Assembly (NCBI GenBank): GCA_027056465.1
Contig: JALUKS010000225.1
Coordinates: 1-6,349, forward strand
Direction of reading: 5' to 3'
From: Sulfurimonas sp.
Lineage (GTDB): Bacteria; Campylobacterota; Campylobacteria; Campylobacterales; Sulfurimonadaceae
DNA: 6,349 bases
Shown: positions 1 through 5,008 of the stretch, in pieces
How the letters are laid out: each line of letters opens with the position of its first letter
How positions within the stretch are numbered: the stretch's first letter is position 1
Program-made: the position numbers and the translations under genes
Notes under the pieces: model-generated
Databases searched by the model: none
What the model was told of the DNA's origin: nothing
The model's input: only the letters and a program-made list of their open reading frames with translations

Positions 1-13
1 TTAAAAGTAGGAG

Positions 14-1210
14 CTACTTGAGTTTTCGGATGAAAACGACCTTGAGGTAGTTCCCCTCAGGGAACTTTTTATCTACTCTAAAGTCACTAGGTAGAGAGAA
101 ACTCTCTTCTACCTTGTACTTGCCTTTTAGCTCTTTAAATGCACGAGATATAAAGTCCCTAAAGGTCATCATAGAGAAACTTGCTGCGTTTGTAGAGGCG
201 ACTATAACACCATTTTTTGAAGTTATCTCTATCGCTTCTTTAAGAAGATTTACATAATCTTTGGATGCTGCAAAGGTATGCTTTTTACTTCGTGCAAAAC
301 TTGGTGGGTCTAAGACTACCATATCAAAAAGTAACTTTTTACGCACGGCATACTTGAAGTAGTTAAAGACATCCTCTACGATAATCTCTTGCGTTTGAGG
401 ATTGATGTTGTTTACTTCAAACTGCTCTTTTGTCTTTGGTAGGCTGCGTTTTGCTAAATCTACACTGGTGGTTTTAGTAGCACCACCGAGCGCACCATAA
501 ACCGAAAAAGCACCCGTATAGGAGAAAGTATTGAGGAGAGTTTTTCCTTTGGCATACCTGTCTCGTATGGTTTTTCGCACCTCTTTTTGGTCTAAAAAGA
601 TACCCACCATAGCACCATCATCTAAATGAATAGCAAAGTTGACACCATTCTCTTTGACAATGATAGACTCAGAAGCTCTCTCTCCTGTGATAAAATCATC
701 TGCATCATCAATATAGTTCCCCTTGCCATCAAAACGTCTCTTTTGATAGATACCCTTGTACTCCACGGACTCTTTGAGAGCCTCTAAGATAAGAGGTTTT
801 AGCTCATAAACGCCGATGCTATACCATGTCAGAAGATAGTAACCATCAAAGAAGTCTATCGTGAGACCACCCACACCATCGCCTTCGCCGTTGAAGAGTC
901 TAAACGCCGTAGTCTCACTATCTTGGATATACTTTTTTCTATGCTCTATCGCGTTTGCTATCCTCTTTTTGAAAAATGCAACATCAATAGCCTCATCTTT
1001 TTTATAGCTTAGTACCCAGCCAAAACCTTTGTTCTGTATGCCGTGGTAGCCCTTGGCGAGAAAGCGATTTTTTGCATCAAAAAGATTGATGATGAGACCC
1101 TCTTGTGTAAGTTTTGAGAAGTTCTCTAAACTCTCTTTTGAGATAAGAGGGTAGCCATCTCTGTAGCTATCTGTAAAATGAGGTTTTACTTTGAGGTCGA
1201 TTTCTTGCAT
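14..1210 (-). CDS. Class I SAM-dependent rRNA methyltransferase, RlmI/YccW-like (PUA + MTase)
   Basis: This 398-residue protein has the length and layout of the RlmI-like 23S rRNA methyltransferases. An N-terminal PUA-like RNA-binding region spans about residues 1-75 (LFDAKNRFLAKG at 43-54), a linking domain about 96-175 (FNGEGDGVGGL at 106-116), and a Rossmann SAM-binding domain about 200-398. Family motifs are GIFLDQKEVR (203-212), the SAM-binding NTFSYTGAFS (227-236), acidic D251 in SVDLAKRSL, D280 in VEDVFNYF, motif IV DPPSF (301-305) and ASTNAAS at 338-344. It probably methylates a base of 23S rRNA in the cytoplasm. E. coli RlmI makes m5C1962, and m5C enzymes use a catalytic cysteine; this protein has none anywhere, and the place where RlmI has FSCSG reads ASTNAAS. 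The modified base may therefore differ, for example a purine as reported for a Firmicutes relative (RlmQ, m7G). The ATG overlaps the murD stop by one base (TAATG), implying translational coupling. Family assignment is firm; the target is unknown. Confidence 0.9.
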   Translation of the reverse strand: MQEIDLKVKPHFTDSYRDGYPLISKESLENFSKLTQEGLIINLFDAKNRFLAKGYHGIQNKGFGWVLSYKKDEAIDVAFFKKRIANAIEHRKKYIQDSETTAFRLFNGEGDGVGGLTIDFFDGYYLLTWYSIGVYELKPLILEALKESVEYKGIYQKRRFDGKGNYIDDADDFITGERASESIIVKENGVNFAIHLDDGAMVGIFLDQKEVRKTIRDRYAKGKTLLNTFSYTGAFSVYGALGGATKTTSVDLAKRSLPKTKEQFEVNNINPQTQEIIVEDVFNYFKYAVRKKLLFDMVVLDPPSFARSKKHTFAASKDYVNLLKEAIEITSKNGVIVASTNAASFSMMTFRDFISRAFKELKGKYKVEESFSLPSDFRVDKKFPEGNYLKVVFIRKLK

Positions 1211-2412
1211 TAGATTTTTCTCACAAATTTTTTAAAAATATCGCCACGCTCGGCATAGGAGCTAAACTCATCGAGTGAAGAGGCAGCAGGAGAGAGGAGG
1301 GCTATCTCCTCTTTTTGTAGCACTATGGAGATTTCAGTGATGGCAGTAACTAGATTTTTACATGAAACATACTCTATGCCATACTCTCGTGAGAGTTTGA
1401 TAAGTCGCTCTCTATTTGAACCGATAGCATAGATAGTGAGTCGTTTCTCTTTGAGGTACTCAAAAAGTTCATGCAGATCAACACCCTTGTCATCGCCACC
1501 TAAAATAAGGTGAATATAGGAGTTTTCATAGCGTTTGAGTGCAGCGAGAGTTGCGTCTATATTTGTCGCTTTTGTGTCATTTACCCAGAGGCGAGATTTG
1601 GAGTCTTTTAGCTCCTCTTGTCGGTGTGGGTCAAGCACAAAGGAGTTCATTTTTGCATAATCGACTCTACCAAAGAGTAACTTATCGACAGCCATAGCAA
1701 GAAGAGCATCCATTAAAAATGCTCCATTAAATGCAACTCTCTCTCTATTTATACCAAATATTTCAGCTAAATCAGCTTCATCTTTGTAGGTGATAAGTTC
1801 TGCTTTTGTCGCCACATCTTTAAAGATGGCAGGGATGATAGCCTTGTCGGTGCTTCTCATCATCCCAAGGGGTTTAAGTTTGTCAGCTATGTAAGCCTCT
1901 TGGCTTCCATGCCAACTGATATGGTCAGGGGAGAGAGGCAGAAGAAGATAGATATTTGGTTTGGCTTGGTTTGTGTAGTGCATAGTAAAACTACTCGTCT
2001 CCAAAATCCAAATAGGACTCTTCTGATTCAACTCTGCAAGAGCTGTTCCGATGTTGCCACCTGCGAGACTTCCTTTGTCTTCAAGGAGATGTTGTAACAT
2101 CTGTGTCGTGGTTGTCTTGCCATTTGTGCCACTAATCCAAATCTTCAAATTCATCACATCTTTGAAATAATCATACTCACTTATGAGATGTTTCGCTCTT
2201 TGTATAAGTGGGTTTGAGGGAGGAATGCCAGGGCTTGTTATCTCAAGATCTGAAAAGTCAGGGTCAAACTCACTAGCTGGTCTCACAAAAGAGCCATCGA
2301 CACCACCATAAGGCTCTTTACATCTGTCATCATAAAAGACTGCATTTTTTATATGTTTGGCGAGTGGTTTCGTTGTAACACCATAACCAAAGATAGAGAT
2401 ACGTTTAGACAT
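1210..2412 (-). CDS. murD: UDP-N-acetylmuramoyl-L-alanine--D-glutamate ligase MurD
   Basis: MurD adds D-glutamate to UDP-MurNAc-L-Ala with ATP hydrolysis in the cytoplasmic stage of peptidoglycan synthesis. Starting at the ATG at 2412 the protein has 400 residues, on the short side of the family. Domain 1 is a nucleotide-binding fold (IFGYGVTTKPL at 7-17; SPGIPPSNPL at 60-69). Domain 2 has the Mur-ligase P-loop GTNGKTTTT (95-103), GNIG (119-122), E138 in LETSSF, H164 in SPDHISWHG, and K178, which aligns with the lysine that is carbamylated in MurD. Domain 3 has PHRQE (262-266), NDTKATN (278-284), GGDDKG (305-310) and the terminal SPAASS (374-379). The frame could be extended to a TTG at 2463, adding 17 residues. 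I reject that because an excellent Shine-Dalgarno precedes the inner ATG and the extension is translated from the murI 3' end without family-like sequence. The gene overlaps murI by 8 bp, directly behind the enzyme that makes its D-glutamate substrate. Confidence 0.95.
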   Translation of the reverse strand: MSKRISIFGYGVTTKPLAKHIKNAVFYDDRCKEPYGGVDGSFVRPASEFDPDFSDLEITSPGIPPSNPLIQRAKHLISEYDYFKDVMNLKIWISGTNGKTTTTQMLQHLLEDKGSLAGGNIGTALAELNQKSPIWILETSSFTMHYTNQAKPNIYLLLPLSPDHISWHGSQEAYIADKLKPLGMMRSTDKAIIPAIFKDVATKAELITYKDEADLAEIFGINRERVAFNGAFLMDALLAMAVDKLLFGRVDYAKMNSFVLDPHRQEELKDSKSRLWVNDTKATNIDATLAALKRYENSYIHLILGGDDKGVDLHELFEYLKEKRLTIYAIGSNRERLIKLSREYGIEYVSCKNLVTAITEISIVLQKEEIALLSPAASSLDEFSSYAERGDIFKKFVRKI

Positions 2413-3148
2413 TGAGCCACTTCCTTGCGATAGTTCGTAGTGCTTCTGGATTTTCAGAGGCAAAGAACTTCATTTTTGGATTTTTATACTTTTTTTCAAA
2501 TGCAAATCTATTTTGTAGATACTCGACAATCGCATCCCCAGAGTGTATAAGTTGCGTCTCTTGAGTAAAATACTTTTGGAGTTCTTTGGTTAAAAGAGGA
2601 AAGTGTGTACAGCCTAAGATAAGGGCTTGAGGTCGCTCTAGCTTAGAAAAATAGTGCTTAAAAGTAGCGTTTATTATCTCACCTGAAAATATCTCCTCCT
2701 CTACTAAAGGCACTAAAAGAGGGGTGGCTTTTGCATGAAGATTTGAGAAGTTTTTGAGTCGGAGTCCATCTTCATAAGCTTGTGAGTTGATAGTCGCGTT
2801 TGTACCGATGATAAGGATATTTGCATCCCTCTCTTGAAGAGAGTTCGCAGTAGCAAGAATGCCAGCCTCAACCACCCCAATAACAGGACAATCAGCACTC
2901 TCATTCATCTCATCAAGAGCATAAGCACTTACCGTATTACAAGCAACTATAATCATATCGAGTTCAAAGTTTTTGAAAAACTCTACAGCTTCGATAGCAT
3001 AACGGATAATGGTATTTTTATCTTTACTCCCATAAGGAACGCGAGCAGTATCCCCAAAGTAGATAATCTCCTCAAAGAGTTGGTGTTCTAAGAGTGACTT
3101 AACAACAGTTAATCCACCGATACCTGAGTCAAAAACACCTACTTTCAT
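2405..3148 (-). CDS. murI: Glutamate racemase MurI
   Basis: MurI interconverts L- and D-glutamate without a cofactor, supplying D-Glu for peptidoglycan. The 247-residue protein is of normal family length. Visible motifs are FDSGIGGL (6-13, with D7 and S8), YFGDTARVPYG (30-40), ACNT with catalytic C70, GTNATINS (115-122), E150 in VEEE, and GCTH with the second catalytic cysteine C180 and H182. The two-cysteine acid/base pair is intact. It begins directly at MKVGVFDSG, so it lacks the N-terminal extension through which E. coli MurI is activated by UDP-MurNAc-L-Ala; control by that route is unlikely. The ATG follows the stop codon of the upstream small gene with no gap (TAAATG), and its ribosome-binding region (GAGAA, 7 bases before the ATG) lies inside that gene. 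It overlaps murD by 8 bp downstream. Rho-murI adjacency is, as I recall, also found in H. pylori, which suggests that the two genes now between them are additions. Confidence 0.96.
   Translation of the reverse strand: MKVGVFDSGIGGLTVVKSLLEHQLFEEIIYFGDTARVPYGSKDKNTIIRYAIEAVEFFKNFELDMIIVACNTVSAYALDEMNESADCPVIGVVEAGILATANSLQERDANILIIGTNATINSQAYEDGLRLKNFSNLHAKATPLLVPLVEEEIFSGEIINATFKHYFSKLERPQALILGCTHFPLLTKELQKYFTQETQLIHSGDAIVEYLQNRFAFEKKYKNPKMKFFASENPEALRTIARKWLNV
2420..2426 (-). promoter_or_regulatory. Shine-Dalgarno AAGGAAG for murD
   Basis: On the minus strand AAGGAAG ends 7 bases before the ATG at 2412 (AAGGAAG-TGGCTCA-ATG). It lies within the last codons of murI and is the strongest ribosome-binding site in the window. 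It decides the murD start in favour of 2412 over the in-frame TTG at 2463. Confidence 0.75.
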
Positions 3149-3697
3149 TTAATTGTTCTCACAATTTAGAGTAATTGGAATTAGATTTTTACTTAAGAGT
3201 TGAGTGAATATTAAAACAGAATCTGTTTTAATTCCATTTACTAAGTTACTATGCTTTTTTAATCCAAATTCAATTATATGTTTAGCAATACCTCTTTTGT
3301 ATCCATCATAAGGTTTTCTAAAATTTTTATAAACTACACAAAATTTAAATTTATAATCATTTTTTTGTATGTTGCAGATAGCTAAAAACATATCCAACTC
3401 TTTTTTTCCCTCTACAAGCTTTCTTTGAATAGATATTTTGTCTCTGTTTATTTGTGAAGGTAATTGATTTTTAAATTCTACTAGATAAAGAGTGTTATCC
3501 ATTTTATAAAGTGCATCAAAAGATTTAGGTCTTTCTCTTATTCCTTTGTATTTATCTTTTATCATAATGTCAAAATTAAGGACATCTTGAGTAGTATCAG
3601 TACAAAGAAAAATATTCTTTTTATCATCATAAGAAGTCTCTTTAAATGTTGAACTGTATTGTCCATATTTTTTAAAAAGTTGTTGCAAATCTGCCAT
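3149..3697 (-). CDS. Hypothetical protein with PD-(D/E)XK-like nuclease motif; putative effector of ATPase pair
   Basis: I do not recognise this 182-residue protein as a named family. It carries a signature compatible with PD-(D/E)XK nucleases: SFDALY (59-64, D61), a short turn and hydrophobic strand LYLVEF (70-75), then E74-x-K76 in VEFKNQ, followed by a charged helix about 84-105 with Q91, R92 and K93. The D-x(12)-ExK spacing and the strand-helix order fit the fold's catalytic core. A further strand, YKFKFCVVYKNF (115-126), follows. The protein is lysine-rich, with no signal peptide, membrane segment, HNH or TOPRIM motif. It starts 2 bp after the stop of the ATPase gene (TAG-AA-ATG) and its own stop abuts the murI ATG. 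Base composition is very AT-rich (10 G/C in 60 at 3301-3360), unlike rho and murI. Pairing with an SMC-like ATPase suggests a DNA- or RNA-cleaving effector gated by that ATPase, possibly antiphage. The CDS is certain; the nuclease assignment is a motif-level inference. Confidence 0.8.
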   Translation of the reverse strand: MADLQQLFKKYGQYSSTFKETSYDDKKNIFLCTDTTQDVLNFDIMIKDKYKGIRERPKSFDALYKMDNTLYLVEFKNQLPSQINRDKISIQRKLVEGKKELDMFLAICNIQKNDYKFKFCVVYKNFRKPYDGYKRGIAKHIIEFGLKKHSNLVNGIKTDSVLIFTQLLSKNLIPITLNCENN

Positions 3698-3699
3698 TT

Positions 3700-5004
3700 C
3701 TAAAAATTTTCTTCTTCTAATTTTTCAAACTCTTCAAAAGGCTCAGAGAGTTTTGAAAATATAGAAGAAAGAGTTTCTGAATTATCATTATCAACTTTTT
3801 CAATATTACTGTTATCGGTTAAATAGAAATTTACATTTTCTTCTGATTTTTTTGTATATTTTTGAAGAGCTTCTATCATATATGGGCTATGTGATGTAAC
3901 TAAAACAGGAATATCTTGACTTACAAGAAGAGAAATAAGTTTAGCATATTCAAGTTGCCATTTAGGGTGCAAATGAATTTCAGGTTCATCCAAAATAAGA
4001 AAAGATTTTTCATTTATAAAGTCACTCTCTGCAAGTATTTCGAGAATACCAAATGCTTTTATACCTGTGGCAGTATTTTTAATGGGTAGTTTTTTTTCAT
4101 TTTTTATATACTTAAAATCATTTTCATCACTATCATAAATAATCTCTCCATTTATAAGTAAAGAAATTTGCTCACTCAGCTCATCTTTTTTTTCTTCTTC
4201 AAAAAATGAGAATGTATAGTTTGGTTCTTTGAGTTTGTCAAATAAATCTTTTGTGTGAAGTGTTACATAGGGTATTCCTAATCTTCTTGAAGTTGATTTA
4301 GTGGCATTAAGACCTGTTGTCGCTCGAACAAGTAAATCGTGATTGTTTAGTATAAGGGGTGTTTCTATAAAAGTCACATCATTAAAATAAAGCGGCTGAC
4401 AATTTGGCTGAAGTGTTATTTTATTGTTACTATCAATAGTAAGATCTAAAAGCTGTAATTTATTCTCATAGAGTTCTATCTTTCCAGCATCACAACTATT
4501 TTTTATGATATTAGAATCAAATTCAGAACGAAAAACTTTATTAAGAGCACTTTGTATATATCTGTTTTCATCCTCAGGTTCTATAAAAATAGTAGCAATA
4601 TCATCTATTAACTTATAATAAATTTTTCGATTTTCTTCTTCTATATTAAGTTCTTGAATATATGATTTTAAATTATTTATGTAATCATTTGTATCTAACT
4701 TTTCTAATATATAAAAATAATTATCTAAAGAAAAGAAGCTACGAAGCCTATTTAAATCTTCTTTATCTTTTATCTGTACTGTTCGCCTTATATGAAAGTA
4801 AAGTTTATCAAGTATATCTTCTATCTTTTGCTCTTTAGATTCGGAGAAATCCTCTTGGTACCGACTAACAGACTTAATAAGACAAAATAAAATTTTACCC
4901 ACAGTACTTTTTCCTGTATCGTTTTCACCAGCGATAACAGTTAGTCCATCGAGTAAAATATCAGCATTTGAAATCATACCGATGTTTTGAATTTTAAGTC
5001 TCAT
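3700..5004 (-). CDS. AAA/ABC-type ATPase (OLD/RecF/SMC-like AAA_15/AAA_21 group), no TOPRIM domain
   Basis: This 434-residue protein is an ATPase of the overcoming-lysogeny-defect/RecF-like ABC group. It opens with a family-typical strand pair (LKIQNIGMISNADI, 3-16) and Walker A GENDTGKST (26-34, K32). The ABC-signature region appears as TATGIKAFGILEIL (311-324). Walker B is FLILDEPEIHLHP (335-347, D339 and catalytic E340), and the H-switch histidine is H372 in LVTSHSPYMIEAL. About 275 residues separate Walker A from the signature; the first half (about 50-165) is charged and helical. After the H-switch only about 60 residues remain, ending in a glutamate-rich tail (421-434), so there is no C-terminal TOPRIM nuclease as in true OLD proteins. 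Such ATPases typically dimerise around ATP and control a partner; the partner here is probably the next gene, 2 bp downstream. The ATG lies 4 bp after the rho stop with only a weak Shine-Dalgarno. The gene is AT-rich (11/60 G/C in 4681-4740) and looks acquired. Superfamily is certain; biological role unproven. Confidence 0.92.
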   Translation of the reverse strand: MRLKIQNIGMISNADILLDGLTVIAGENDTGKSTVGKILFCLIKSVSRYQEDFSESKEQKIEDILDKLYFHIRRTVQIKDKEDLNRLRSFFSLDNYFYILEKLDTNDYINNLKSYIQELNIEEENRKIYYKLIDDIATIFIEPEDENRYIQSALNKVFRSEFDSNIIKNSCDAGKIELYENKLQLLDLTIDSNNKITLQPNCQPLYFNDVTFIETPLILNNHDLLVRATTGLNATKSTSRRLGIPYVTLHTKDLFDKLKEPNYTFSFFEEEKKDELSEQISLLINGEIIYDSDENDFKYIKNEKKLPIKNTATGIKAFGILEILAESDFINEKSFLILDEPEIHLHPKWQLEYAKLISLLVSQDIPVLVTSHSPYMIEALQKYTKKSEENVNFYLTDNSNIEKVDNDNSETLSSIFSKLSEPFEEFEKLEEENF

Positions 5005-5008
5005 TTCG

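Larger units (their letters stand above)
3149..5004 (-). other. Putative acquired two-gene ATPase-nuclease cassette between rho and murI
   Basis: The two genes are separated by 2 bp and begin 4 bp after rho and end 0 bp before murI, so the cassette fills the rho-murI interval completely. Hand counts of sample lines show 17-30% G+C inside (3301-3360, 4441-4500, 4681-4740) against 40-50% outside (1261-1320, 2881-2940, 5701-5760). No integrase, transposase, terminal inverted repeat or target-site duplication is visible at either edge, so a mechanism of entry cannot be named. An ATPase plus small effector is the layout of known defence pairs (Septu, PARIS), which is the basis for suggesting an antiphage or antiplasmid role. 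Presence of the cassette is seen; its acquisition and function are inference. Confidence 0.55.

Noticed and set aside
1..20. Possible terminator hairpin after the methyltransferase: minus strand AAGTAG-CTC-CTACTT then TTAA
   Set aside because: The stem is only 6 bp with two G-C pairs, a 3-base loop and a very short T run, it overlaps the stop codon, and the window ends there. Too weak to call without downstream sequence.
1900..2097. 65-codon plus-strand open frame
   Set aside because: It lies wholly antisense within murD, has no recognisable motifs, and its codons mirror the conserved MurD sequence.
2713..3091. Short open frames on both strands inside murI (2713-2904 minus, 2834-3091 plus)
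   Set aside because: Both overlap the well-supported racemase in other frames and show only low-complexity or unstructured translations.
3149..5004. Toxin-antitoxin pair interpretation
   Set aside because: Gene sizes and the full ABC-ATPase motif set do not match a classic small toxin-antitoxin pair, and neither protein has a recognised DNA-binding antitoxin domain. A toxic effector restrained by the ATPase remains possible but falls under the defence-module idea.
3149..5004. Known Septu, PARIS or Gabija system
   Set aside because: The small protein has no HNH motif (PtuB) and no TOPRIM-like acidic motifs (AriB), the ATPase lacks the TOPRIM of GajA, and no UvrD-like helicase is adjacent.
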